In this document: positions 1-6,009 of the stretch, in pieces
How positions within the stretch are numbered: the first letter of the stretch is position 1
Layout: the number at the start of each line of letters is the position of its first letter
NCBI GenBank assembly: GCA_050701635.1
Contig: JBOGDF010000163.1
Coordinates: 1-12,149, forward strand
Origin: WHSM01 sp050701635
GTDB lineage: Bacteria > Actinomycetota > Actinomycetes > Mycobacteriales > Micromonosporaceae
Direction: 5' to 3'
DNA: 12,149 nt
Notes under the pieces: model-generated
The model's input: only the letters and a program-made list of their open reading frames with translations
What the model was told of the DNA's origin: nothing
Database searches by the model: none
Position numbers and translations under genes: made by a program

Positions 1-176
1 GCCGGGGCCGGCGCGCTCGCCGCCTCGCCGAGCCGGGCCGCCACCTCGCGGAGCTCCGCGACGTCGGCGGCGCATTCCTGGCAGGTCAGCAGATGCCGCT
101 CGACGGCGGCGCGCTCCACGTCGTCGACGGCGTCCAGCACGTACCCGCCGATCAGGGTGTGCACGTCCGCGCTCAT
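1..176 (-). CDS. rskA: Anti-sigma factor, RskA-like, N-terminal part (cut by window edge)
   Basis: Only the first 58 residues are inside the window; the gene runs off the left edge. The visible part is the cytoplasmic anti-sigma domain. It has the family opening (TLIGGYVLDAVDD) followed by a zinc-binding anti-sigma motif H28-x3-C32-x2-C35 (HLLTCQEC). In this family the domain binds and silences the partner ECF sigma factor, and a membrane helix with an extracytoplasmic sensor domain normally follows; neither can be seen here. The ATG at 176 overlaps the stop codon of the upstream sigma gene as ATGA (173-176), so the two are probably translationally coupled and made in balanced amounts. The RskA assignment rests on the SigK-like partner and the N-terminal signature. 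A generic ZAS anti-sigma factor is the alternative. Confidence 0.85.
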   Translation of the reverse strand, partial: MSADVHTLIGGYVLDAVDDVERAAVERHLLTCQECAADVAELREVAARLGEAASAPAP

Positions 177-760
177 CCGCCCACCCCCAGGCAGTCCCGC
201 AACCGGATCAGGCCGTCCCGGATCCTGGTCTTCACCGCCGGCAGCCCGATGTGCAGCAGGCCGGCCACCTCCCGGTACGTGTAGCCGCCGTAGTAGGCCA
301 GGTCGATCGCCTCGCGCTGCAGCTCCGTGAGGGTACGCAGGCAGCGGCGTACCGCCAGTTGCTCGAGCCGGCCGACCACCTCGTCGGAGACCGTGTCGCG
401 TGCCGGCTCGCTCCAGGTCGGCGCCACCTTGCGTTCCCGGTCCGCGCTGGCCTGGGAGCTGCGTACCCGGTCCACGGCGCGGCGGTGGGCGACGGTGAGC
501 ACCCAGGAGACGGCGGCGCCCTTCGCCGGGTCGTACCGGCTGGCGGTACGCCACACCTCGACCAGTACGTCCTGCGCCACCTCTTCGGCGAGCGCCGGCG
601 CGCGTACCAGCCGCAGCGCCAGGCCGTACACCCGTGGGGCGACCTGGTCGTAGAGCGCGGCGAACGCCGCGTCGTCGCCCCGGGCGGTACGGCTCAACAG
701 CTCGTCGAGTGTCGTACCGTCGGACGTTCGCGGCACGCCGGACTCGCGCGGCTCACCCAT
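173..760 (-). CDS. sigK: ECF RNA polymerase sigma factor, SigK-like
   Basis: A 195-aa extracytoplasmic-function sigma factor that should direct RNA polymerase to a small regulon under control of the coupled anti-sigma factor. Region 2 spans about residues 34-101 (EEVAQDVLVEVW, then WVLTVAHRRAVDRVR). Region 4 spans about 133-189, with the helix-turn-helix TYREVAGLLHIGLPAVKTRI contacting the -35 element. I chose the ATG at 760 rather than the in-frame ATG at 781. GGAGG at 766-770 lies 5 nt before 760, whereas 781 lacks a good ribosome site and would sit within about 8 nt of the predicted transcript start. The gene overlaps the anti-sigma start as ATGA. A SigK-type promoter upstream (796-823) suggests positive autoregulation. 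The sigK name is by family resemblance; the inducing signal is unknown. Confidence 0.9.
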   Translation of the reverse strand: MGEPRESGVPRTSDGTTLDELLSRTARGDDAAFAALYDQVAPRVYGLALRLVRAPALAEEVAQDVLVEVWRTASRYDPAKGAAVSWVLTVAHRRAVDRVRSSQASADRERKVAPTWSEPARDTVSDEVVGRLEQLAVRRCLRTLTELQREAIDLAYYGGYTYREVAGLLHIGLPAVKTRIRDGLIRLRDCLGVGG

Positions 761-795
761 CCGCACCTCCGTGCCTAGCATCGCGCCTTCTGTGG

Positions 796-823
796 ATTCG
801 GAGGCGATCGCATACCCGGATGG
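796..823 (-). promoter_or_regulatory. Putative SigK-type autoregulatory promoter
   Basis: On the minus strand, CCATCC (823-818) is separated by 16 nt from CCGAAT (801-796). This equals the consensus CCATCC-N16/17-CCGAAT reported for the mycobacterial SigK regulon, as I recall it. Transcription would start near 788-790, giving an untranslated leader of about 30 nt that contains the GGAGG ribosome site for the ATG at 760. The agreement with the family of the downstream gene makes a chance match unlikely, but no start-site data exist here. Confidence 0.7.
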
Positions 824-870
824 GATGAAGTTGGCCTGCCGTTCAGAGAAACATCATCATTTGAGGTGTT

Positions 871-899
871 TTGAGGGCGTAACGATGGGAAACTAACTC
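871..899 (+). promoter_or_regulatory. Possible housekeeping promoter for the 44-aa peptide gene
   Basis: TTGAGG (871-876) is followed after 17 nt by TAACTC (894-899), a weak match to the -35/-10 pattern of the main actinobacterial sigma factor. A second TTGAGG lies at 861-866. The surrounding 830-920 stretch is clearly more AT-rich than the genes around it, as expected of a promoter region. It lies divergently from the sigma-factor promoter and upstream of the ribosome site at 937-944. An alternative -10 is TAGGAC at 914-919. Confidence 0.35.
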
Positions 900-949
900 T
901 ACGAGACACCCTGTAGGACGGCCACGCAAGCCACGCGGGAGGTGTCGCT

Positions 950-1084
950 ATGCAGCCGACGATCACGACCCGTACCGATGTCTCCGGCTTGCTGATCCGG
1001 CTGCTACTGCTCCTGCTCACCGCGCTCGGCGTGATCGGGATCTTCCTGGTCGCTCCCGCCGAAGCCGCCGCCGCGATCTACTGA
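950..1084 (+). CDS. 44-aa exported or membrane-anchored small peptide, function unknown
   Basis: A short reading frame of 44 residues. It has a strong ribosome site (GGGAGGTG, 937-944) a few bases before its ATG, and its own AT-rich upstream region. The peptide has a polar N-terminus carrying R8 and R17, a hydrophobic core at about 18-34 that includes six consecutive leucines, and the tail APAEAAAAIY. It reads like a signal peptide with possible AxA cleavage near residues 37-41, which would release only a few residues, or else like a single-helix membrane peptide. It lies between the divergent sigma-factor gene and the Cys/Met enzyme. I recognise no family. Ribosome-site quality and the organised hydrophobic pattern support it as a real gene; codon evidence is limited by its length. 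Confidence 0.6.
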   Translation: MQPTITTRTDVSGLLIRLLLLLLTALGVIGIFLVAPAEAAAAIY

Positions 1085-1125
1085 GGCCCAGCCACTGAAC
1101 CCCGCCCGCTGTGGCCAGCGCCGCA

Positions 1126-1155
1126 TTGTGCCCACCGGCGGTCGCGGCCTAGCGT
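1126..1155 (+). promoter_or_regulatory. Leaderless promoter of the Cys/Met PLP-enzyme gene
   Basis: TTGTGC (1126-1131), an 18-nt spacer, then TAGCGT (1150-1155), with the ATG at 1162 exactly 6 nt after the -10 box. No Shine-Dalgarno sequence precedes the ATG. This geometry places the first transcribed base at or next to the start codon, so the mRNA is probably leaderless. Confidence 0.6.
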
Positions 1156-1161
1156 CAACGC

Positions 1162-2325
1162 ATGTGCGCCGCTGACGGATCCGGGATCGAGACCACAGCT
1201 GTCCACGGTGGGGAACGCCGTCCAGGGCCGGAAGGCTCGGTGGTGTTCCCGATCTACCAGGGCACGGTGTACGGCGTCGCCGCCGGCACCGACTACCACG
1301 ACATCAAGTACCACCGGCTGTCGTCGACGCCGTCGCAGGCGTACCTGCACGACAAGCTGGCCGCGTTGGAAGGCGCCGAGGCGGCGCTCGCCACCTCCTC
1401 CGGGATGGCCGCGGTCACCACCGCGCTGCTGAGCCTGATGCGCGCCGGCGACCACCTGCTCGCCAGCGACGTGCTGTACGGCGGCACCCACGACTTCCTG
1501 ACCCACCACGCGGAGCAGCTGGGGTGGACGTACACCTTCGTGGATCCGGCCCGGCCGGACACCTGGAGTGAGGCGCTCACCGACCGCACCCGGGTGTTCC
1601 TGGTGGAGACCATCACCAATCCGCTGGTACGGGTCGGCCGGCTCCGCGAGGTCGCCGACTTCGCCCGCGAGCACAGCCTGGTCAGCATCATCGACAACAC
1701 CTTCGCCACCCCGGTCAACTTCCGCCCGCTCGCCGCCGGCTTCGACCTGGTCTTCCACAGCGCGACCAAGTACCTCAACGGCCACTCGGATCTGGTCGCC
1801 GGCGCGGTGATGGGCTCGGCGGAGCTGGTCGGCGAGGTGCGCCACACGTTGAATCACTTCGGTGGCAGCCTCGACCCGCACGCCGGTTACCTGCTGGCCC
1901 GCGGCATCAAGACCCTGGCGGTACGGGTACGCGCCCACAACGCCAACGCGACGGCGGTGGCGTCGCTGCTGGCGTCGCACCCGAAGGTGGCCGCCGTCAA
2001 CTACCCCGGCCTGCCGACACACCCCGACCACGCGTACGCCGCCGAGCTGCTGTCCGGCTTCGGCGGCATGCTGAGCTTCCGGCCCGCCGGTGGCGTCGCC
2101 GCCGCCGACGCGCTGCTGGACGCCGTACGGCTGCCGTCCTCGGCGCCCAGCCTGGGCGGGGTGGAGTCGCTGATCACCCGCCCGGTGCTCACCTCGCACG
2201 CCGGGATGAGCCCTGCCGACCGGGCCAAGGTCGGAGTCACCGACGATCTGATCCGGCTCTCCGTCGGCATCGAAGGCGTCGACGACCTGCTCGCCGACAT
2301 CACGCAGGCGCTGGACAAGGTCTGA
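1162..2325 (+). CDS. Cys/Met metabolism PLP-dependent enzyme (cystathionine gamma-lyase/synthase or methionine gamma-lyase family)
   Basis: A 387-aa fold-type I PLP enzyme of the trans-sulfuration family, full length for the group. The cofactor lysine is K203 in SATKYLNGHSD, and D178 (IIDNTFATP) should pair with the pyridine nitrogen. Y50 and R52 (KYHR) correspond to the family YxR motif that binds phosphate from the neighbouring subunit. S80-G81-M82 and Y106 (LYGGTH) frame the cofactor. SLGGVESLI and the late DLIRLSVGIE segment carry substrate-carboxylate contacts. The active enzyme is expected to be a cytosolic tetramer acting on cystathionine, homocysteine, methionine or a related sulfur amino acid. 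The sequence alone does not settle which reaction it runs, so no symbol is given. It appears monocistronic, with a leaderless start; the next gene has its own -10 box. Confidence 0.9.
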   Translation: MCAADGSGIETTAVHGGERRPGPEGSVVFPIYQGTVYGVAAGTDYHDIKYHRLSSTPSQAYLHDKLAALEGAEAALATSSGMAAVTTALLSLMRAGDHLLASDVLYGGTHDFLTHHAEQLGWTYTFVDPARPDTWSEALTDRTRVFLVETITNPLVRVGRLREVADFAREHSLVSIIDNTFATPVNFRPLAAGFDLVFHSATKYLNGHSDLVAGAVMGSAELVGEVRHTLNHFGGSLDPHAGYLLARGIKTLAVRVRAHNANATAVASLLASHPKVAAVNYPGLPTHPDHAYAAELLSGFGGMLSFRPAGGVAAADALLDAVRLPSSAPSLGGVESLITRPVLTSHAGMSPADRAKVGVTDDLIRLSVGIEGVDDLLADITQALDKV

Positions 2326-2366
2326 CCCGGGTCGGCCGCCCGACAGCGGTGACTTCGGTACGGGCC

Positions 2367-2372
2367 TAGCCT
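2367..2372 (+). promoter_or_regulatory. Leaderless -10 box of the zinc-ribbon membrane protein gene
   Basis: TAGCCT lies exactly 6 nt before the GTG at 2379, and no ribosome site is present. This is the same geometry as at 1150-1155 and 11334-11339. No convincing -35 hexamer was found. The box also supports GTG 2379 as the true start. Confidence 0.5.
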
Positions 2373-2378
2373 GGCCCC

Positions 2379-3104
2379 GTGGACGAAGCGGGCACGAGGC
2401 AGCTGGCGATCAGGGGCGATCCCGGGAGACTGGCGTACCCGGACATCTGCGCCAACTGCGGGGCGGCGACCCGGGAGCGGCTGCTGGTCGAGAAGGTGTT
2501 CCACCGCAGCTACATCCACGAGCCGTCCTTCTCCGTCGTGTACGGCGTCGGCGTGCCGTTCTGCCCGACGTGCGCCGGGCGCCACCGTACGGAGCTGCCG
2601 CAGACGTCGCCGGTGCTGCGGCTGCTGACCCTGCTCCGTACGCCGCTCATGATCACGTCCGGTGCGTTCACGCTGTTCACGTTCCTGCTGCTCCCCGACG
2701 TGCTGCGGCGCGTGACCGGCGACAATCCGCGGTCCGCGCTGCTGCTCGGCGCCTTCACGGCCGGCTTCGCGCTGATCGCCGCCCTCGCGCTGATGCGCGC
2801 TTGGAGCGTGACCCGCGCGTACCGGGTGCCCGAGCCGACGTCGATCACCGGCGCGTTCGACTTCGACGACGACGAGGCGGACACCTTCGAACGGGAGTGG
2901 CACACGTACCGGCTGGCGAACCCGGTCTTCGCCGCCGCGTTCGCCACCGCCAACGCGCGCCGCGTACGCCAGGCCGACCCCGGCGAGCTCAGGCGTCGTA
3001 GTCGGCTGGGGTGCCTGGCGTCAGCCGGAGATCAGCCCTCGCAGGAAGGCGGCCCGCCGGGCCCGGTTCTGATCCGTACGGCCCGGCATGTCGTACGGGA
3101 GTAG
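2379..3104 (+). CDS. Zinc-ribbon protein with two membrane segments; chimeric C-terminus
   Basis: A 241-aa protein of unknown function. Residues 24-65 hold a probable zinc ribbon built from C24-x2-C27 (CANC) and C62-x2-C65 (CPTC). Two hydrophobic segments follow at about 88-109 and 119-141, then an acidic stretch FDFDDDEADTFE (160-171). This suggests an inner-membrane protein with a small cytoplasmic metal-binding head. The 3' end is odd: codons 203-208 lie in the left copy of an 18-bp repeat. Residues 209-241 are read from the neighbouring toxin-antitoxin cassette, and the last 84 nt are antisense to the toxin gene. Joining the two repeat copies would give an alternative ending RRRSRRSARR and a stop at 4900-4902 (about 214 aa). 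The tail is therefore probably not original. The start is GTG, leaderless. Confidence 0.7.
   Translation: MDEAGTRQLAIRGDPGRLAYPDICANCGAATRERLLVEKVFHRSYIHEPSFSVVYGVGVPFCPTCAGRHRTELPQTSPVLRLLTLLRTPLMITSGAFTLFTFLLLPDVLRRVTGDNPRSALLLGAFTAGFALIAALALMRAWSVTRAYRVPEPTSITGAFDFDDDEADTFEREWHTYRLANPVFAAAFATANARRVRQADPGELRRRSRLGCLASAGDQPSQEGGPPGPVLIRTARHVVRE
2987..3004. repeat. 18-bp direct repeat, left copy flanking the toxin-antitoxin cassette
   Basis: GCTCAGGCGTCGTAGTCG is identical to 4866-4883. This copy lies inside the 3' end of the zinc-ribbon gene. Read on the minus strand it reproduces the last four codons and the stop of paaE. The bases on either side of the two copies differ, so the identity ends sharply at 18 bp. 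Confidence 0.85.
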
Positions 3105-3833
3105 CCCAGCGCCGTTGAGGTCGCCCGACAGGAGCGAGACGAGCCGGCCCCCACCGGTGCCGACGAGTCGCGCGACGTCCCTGCCGAGCAGCGCCGCGCC
3201 CGCAAGCTCCGCGTCAAAGTCGAACTGCTCGAGCAGAGCCGCGTCGCCGTAGAGCCGGTCCAAGTTCCAGTCCTCGCTGTACGACCGGAGCAAAACAGCG
3301 ATGTCTGCGCTGTCGTGTCGAGGCCGGTCGACGCCGCGTTCTCCCCAAGCGGTCAACTTCAGGATGACCTGCGCCGGGAGCGACGCGACCTTGCACCTCA
3401 GATCGGTGTCGAGGCGCACCTCGATCGCGTCCGCGAGGGCTTCGGCCATCCCGAAGGTGGACATCACAGAATGTCCGTCCGGCGGCCACGCGATGGTCCG
3501 GTCGGGACGCTCCACGCCGCCGAACGGGACGATGTCGACCGGCATGCCAGTGATCCGGAGCCGGTGGGCGGGATCGCCGGTGCGATGCGGGAACCGCGAC
3601 GTGAGAGATTCGTACGTCTGCCAACTCGCCACCGCGACGGCGACATCGAGATCCGCGGTCGCCCTGCCCACCGCCCCGCCGTACCCGAACCACAGCACCA
3701 GATCGCGTGCCGCGGCGCCGACCACCAGATAGTCGACGCCGAGTTCTCGTGTCACTCGGTCCAGCGCCGAAACCGGGGACCGGAGGTAGTCGATGTCCGT
3801 GCGGGCCGAAAGGTCAATCGAGGTATCGCTCAC
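3021..3833 (-). CDS. MNT-superfamily nucleotidyltransferase, AbiEii-like toxin
   Basis: A 270-aa predicted nucleotidyltransferase, probably the toxin of the pair. The core motifs are visible. VVGAAARDLVL (37-47) is followed by RATADLDVAV with the catalytic pair D61-x-D63. The third acidic residue is D100 in PVDIVPFG. The downstream K159 (LKLTAW) and D174-x2-D177 (HDSADI) resemble the K...DxxD motif of AbiEii enzymes. Family members transfer nucleotides to an RNA or protein target and stop growth until neutralised; the target here is unknown. The GTG start at 3833 lies inside the antitoxin gene (20-nt overlap) and has GGAG at 3841-3844 with a 7-nt spacer, so translation is coupled. The 3' end overlaps the convergent zinc-ribbon gene by 84 nt. 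A non-toxic housekeeping nucleotidyltransferase is the alternative, but the partner gene argues against it. Confidence 0.8.
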   Translation of the reverse strand: MSDTSIDLSARTDIDYLRSPVSALDRVTRELGVDYLVVGAAARDLVLWFGYGGAVGRATADLDVAVAVASWQTYESLTSRFPHRTGDPAHRLRITGMPVDIVPFGGVERPDRTIAWPPDGHSVMSTFGMAEALADAIEVRLDTDLRCKVASLPAQVILKLTAWGERGVDRPRHDSADIAVLLRSYSEDWNLDRLYGDAALLEQFDFDAELAGAALLGRDVARLVGTGGGRLVSLLSGDLNGAGLLPYDMPGRTDQNRARRAAFLRGLISG

Positions 3834-4812
3834 GCACCATCTCCGCGATCTCGCTCGTACGTGAATCGCCGATCGCCAGCAGGTCGGCGTAGATCAAGGG
3901 GCCGGGCACCACATCGGCCCGCGGACTCGGCAGATCCCGCCGCCAGAACCGGCGCCGGATCTCCACATCTCCGTCGGCGTCTCGGCTCAGTCGATGATCG
4001 ATCAGCAGCCGGCCGGGCAGGGATGCTGCGTACACCGTCGAGGTTTCCGGTCGCAAATGGTCGGTCAACAGTGCTCCGGCCGGCTCCCCGCCCCAGAGAC
4101 CGCCGTAGTCGGTGACCCGGGACGTCCGCCACCACCCGGGGTCCGCTGAGCGGAATCGCCCGATTTCCAGCTTCGGCCTCAGTACGTCGGCGTAGAACTC
4201 GGACCACCGGTCGAGTAGCCGATCCCGCCGCAGTAACCGGCGCGCCTTGCCGTCCGACACGTACCCCTGATCCACGAGGTCCTTGATCACGCTCTGTACC
4301 GCACCGAGAGACACGTCAGCGGTGTGGGCTATCGACCGGTACGACTCATCGGCCAGGGATGGTTGCGCCAACAGACAGAACACGACACGGATGCCGCTCG
4401 CAGTGAACGCGCGGCTGGATCGGCGCGGCGCCGACCGCGAACCCGGCGACCGCCGCCCTGTCACCCACACCAGCACGCCTGGGGCCGAGAAGTATGCGTT
4501 GCCGGCGGCGTCGGCGAACTGCAGACCCAGTGAGCGCAACCGCTCCGCCACCGGCGTACTGACGTAGTCGGTAAAGAGGACCGCATCCCTACCGTCACGA
4601 GCGAGCTGCGCACGGATGGCACCGGCAGTCCCGAAGGTCACCGACCGCTTGACCTCCACTGTCGCCTGGTGCTCCTCACCGTCGGCGCGCCACCGAAGCA
4701 CGACATCGGCAGCTGTCTCCGAGCCCTGAGCTGACGTGTCGAGATCAGGGTGAAGCCCGAGGTCGGCCAAGCGTGCCGTTACCTCATCGAGCAGCTCCTG
4801 CTCCGTGACCAC
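3814..4812 (-). CDS. AbiEi-family antitoxin/regulator with N-terminal nuclease-like domain and winged helix
   Basis: A 332-aa protein of the kind annotated as type IV toxin-antitoxin AbiEi-family antitoxin. Residues 1-120 hold a compact alpha/beta domain with D36 (ADVVL) and E53-V-K55 (VEVKRS). That order resembles a PD-(D/E)xK nuclease core. A winged helix-turn-helix follows at about 145-190 (SYRSIAHTADVSLGAVQSVI). The C-terminal part closes with GPLIYADLLAIGDSRTSEIA, a region shared by this family. The expected role is to repress its own operon and to counter the nucleotidyltransferase encoded next. The start is the GTG at 4812, with no ribosome site but a TACTAT box 6 nt upstream. The nuclease-like reading is my inference; the domain may be catalytically dead. 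Confidence 0.75.
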   Translation of the reverse strand: MVTEQELLDEVTARLADLGLHPDLDTSAQGSETAADVVLRWRADGEEHQATVEVKRSVTFGTAGAIRAQLARDGRDAVLFTDYVSTPVAERLRSLGLQFADAAGNAYFSAPGVLVWVTGRRSPGSRSAPRRSSRAFTASGIRVVFCLLAQPSLADESYRSIAHTADVSLGAVQSVIKDLVDQGYVSDGKARRLLRRDRLLDRWSEFYADVLRPKLEIGRFRSADPGWWRTSRVTDYGGLWGGEPAGALLTDHLRPETSTVYAASLPGRLLIDHRLSRDADGDVEIRRRFWRRDLPSPRADVVPGPLIYADLLAIGDSRTSEIAEMVRERYLD

Positions 4813-4867
4813 GTGTTCATAGTACGCGCATGTTCAGCAAAAATGAACACGGTCAAAAAGTGAACGC
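4813..4867 (-). promoter_or_regulatory. Toxin-antitoxin promoter with four-half-site symmetric operator
   Basis: On the minus strand the -10 box is TACTAT (4824-4819), exactly 6 nt before the GTG at 4812. TTCATT (4847-4842) is a possible -35 with 17-nt spacing. Four copies of one half-site cover this promoter: TGTTCA at 4814-4819 and 4831-4836, TGAACA at 4844-4849, and TGAACG at 4861-4866. Inner and outer pairs share the same centre at 4840. The layout suits cooperative binding of two dimers of the AbiEi-like repressor; AbiEi proteins are known to autorepress through inverted repeats. Confidence 0.65.
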
Positions 4868-4883
4868 TCAGGCGTCGTAGTCG
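4866..4883. repeat. 18-bp direct repeat, right copy, contains the paaE stop codon
   Basis: Identical to 2987-3004. This copy encodes the last residues DYDA and the TGA stop of paaE and ends 2 nt beyond the stop. It begins at the outermost base of the cassette operator, so cassette and host sequence abut directly. Confidence 0.85.
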
Positions 4884-5980
4884 ACGGTCAGCTCGTCGGT
4901 GACGGGGCTGGACTGGCAAGTCAGGATGTAGCCGTTGGCCAGCTCGTCGGGCTCCAGCGCGTAGTTGCGCGCCATGGTGACCTCGCCCTGGACGAGCTTG
5001 GCGCGGCAGGTGCCGCAGACGCCGCCGGTGCACGCGAACGGGACCTCACCGCGTACCCGGCGGGCGGCGTCGAGCACCCGCTCGGCACGGCCCATCCGGA
5101 AGCTGGACGACCGGCCGTCCAGCACGATGGTGACGTCGGCGGCGTCAGTGTCGTCGGCGGCCGGGGGCGCGACGGCGGTGCGGCGATCTGCCTCCTCACC
5201 CTCGGCGAAGAACAGCTCCACGTGTACGCGTTCCGCCGCCACTCCCCGCTCCGCCAGCACCGCGCGGGCGCCGTCGACCAGCCCCTGCGGGCCGCACAGG
5301 AACCATTCGTCCACATCGGACAGCGGCACTACCGTGTCGAAGATCCGGTTGAGCCGATCGGGGTCGAGGCGGCCGGAGTACAGCTCCGCCTCCTGGGGCT
5401 CCCGGGACAGCACGTGTGCGACCTGGAGCCGCTGCGGGTGTACGTCCTTCAGATCGGCCAGCTCCTCGGTGAACATCACCGAGCGGGCGTAGCGGTTGCC
5501 GTACAACAGGGTGAAGCGGCTCTCCGGCTCGGTCTGCAACCCGGTGCTGAGCAGCGACAACACCGGCGTGATGCCGCTGCCGGCGACGATCGCGGCGTAG
5601 TGCCGGGCCCGGTCCGGGGCGTACGCGGTGGTGAAGTGCCCCAGCGGCGGCATCACCTCGAGCAGGTCGCCCGACTTCAGCTCCTCGTGCAGGTACGTGG
5701 AGAACGCCCCGCCTTCGACCAGCCGTACGCCGATCCGCAGCCGTCCCTGCTCCAGCTCGTCAGGAGTCGAACAGATCGAGTACGAACGGCGTACGTCGTC
5801 CTCGCCGGGGCGCCGCAGCGTCAGGTGCTGCCCGGGCTGGAACGCGAACACCTCGCGCAGCTCGGCCGGCACCTCGAACGCCACCGCCACGGCATCGTCG
5901 GTCAGCTCGTCCACCGCCGCCACCGCCAGCTTGTGAAACTGCGCGCGGCGCCGCACCGGCTTCGTGATCGTGACCGCCAT
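4868..5980 (-). CDS. paaE: Phenylacetyl-CoA 1,2-epoxidase reductase subunit PaaE
   Basis: A 370-aa electron-transfer subunit that passes electrons from NADPH to the di-iron oxygenase PaaA. The N-terminal FAD domain shows RSYSICS (65-71). The nucleotide-binding domain shows GSGITPVLSL (134-143) and CGP (229-231). The C-terminal plant-type 2Fe-2S ferredoxin domain carries C317, C322, C325 and C355 in the CTGGVCGTC...C pattern. I chose the ATG at 5980 because GGAGG (5986-5990) stands 5 nt upstream and the product then starts like other PaaE proteins; a longer open frame to 6235 overlaps paaD in another frame. Last gene of paaABCDE, 29 nt after paaD. Its final codons form the right copy of the 18-bp repeat, so the adjacent insertion left the protein intact. 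Confidence 0.95.
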   Translation of the reverse strand: MAVTITKPVRRRAQFHKLAVAAVDELTDDAVAVAFEVPAELREVFAFQPGQHLTLRRPGEDDVRRSYSICSTPDELEQGRLRIGVRLVEGGAFSTYLHEELKSGDLLEVMPPLGHFTTAYAPDRARHYAAIVAGSGITPVLSLLSTGLQTEPESRFTLLYGNRYARSVMFTEELADLKDVHPQRLQVAHVLSREPQEAELYSGRLDPDRLNRIFDTVVPLSDVDEWFLCGPQGLVDGARAVLAERGVAAERVHVELFFAEGEEADRRTAVAPPAADDTDAADVTIVLDGRSSSFRMGRAERVLDAARRVRGEVPFACTGGVCGTCRAKLVQGEVTMARNYALEPDELANGYILTCQSSPVTDELTVDYDA

Positions 5981-6009
5981 CTGTGCCTCCGGTTCGGCTT
6001 TCCGCTGCC

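Larger units (their letters stand above)
2987..4865. mobile_element. Putative inserted toxin-antitoxin cassette, one unit of 1,879 bp
   Basis: The segment from the left repeat to the base before the right repeat holds only the two toxin-antitoxin genes and their promoter. Sampled 60-base lines inside run about 60-63% GC (3421, 4261, 4561), against about 73-78% in neighbouring genes (1921, 5041), which suggests foreign origin. The bracketing 18-bp repeat matches the paaE 3' end, a pattern typical of site-specific integration that regenerates the target gene end. No integrase, transposase or terminal inverted repeat is present. The mechanism is therefore inferred: mobilisation in trans, a decayed element, or illegitimate recombination are all possible. 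Confidence 0.5.

Noticed and set aside
775..1020. An 81-aa minus-strand open frame upstream of the sigma gene
   Set aside because: It covers the promoter regions and the opposite strand of the small peptide gene, has no ribosome site at its start, and resembles no family.
1078..2199. Long open frame antisense to the Cys/Met enzyme gene (373 aa)
   Set aside because: Rich in Arg, Gly and Val with no recognisable domain; an artefact of high third-position GC on the opposite strand. The sense frame has clear PLP-enzyme motifs.
2326..2366. Terminator after the Cys/Met enzyme gene
   Set aside because: Only a weak 5-bp GTCGG/CCGAC stem is present, which is common by chance in DNA of this composition.
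3005..4865. Insertion sequence with terminal inverted repeats
   Set aside because: The ends just inside the 18-bp repeats are not inverted copies of each other and no transposase is encoded.
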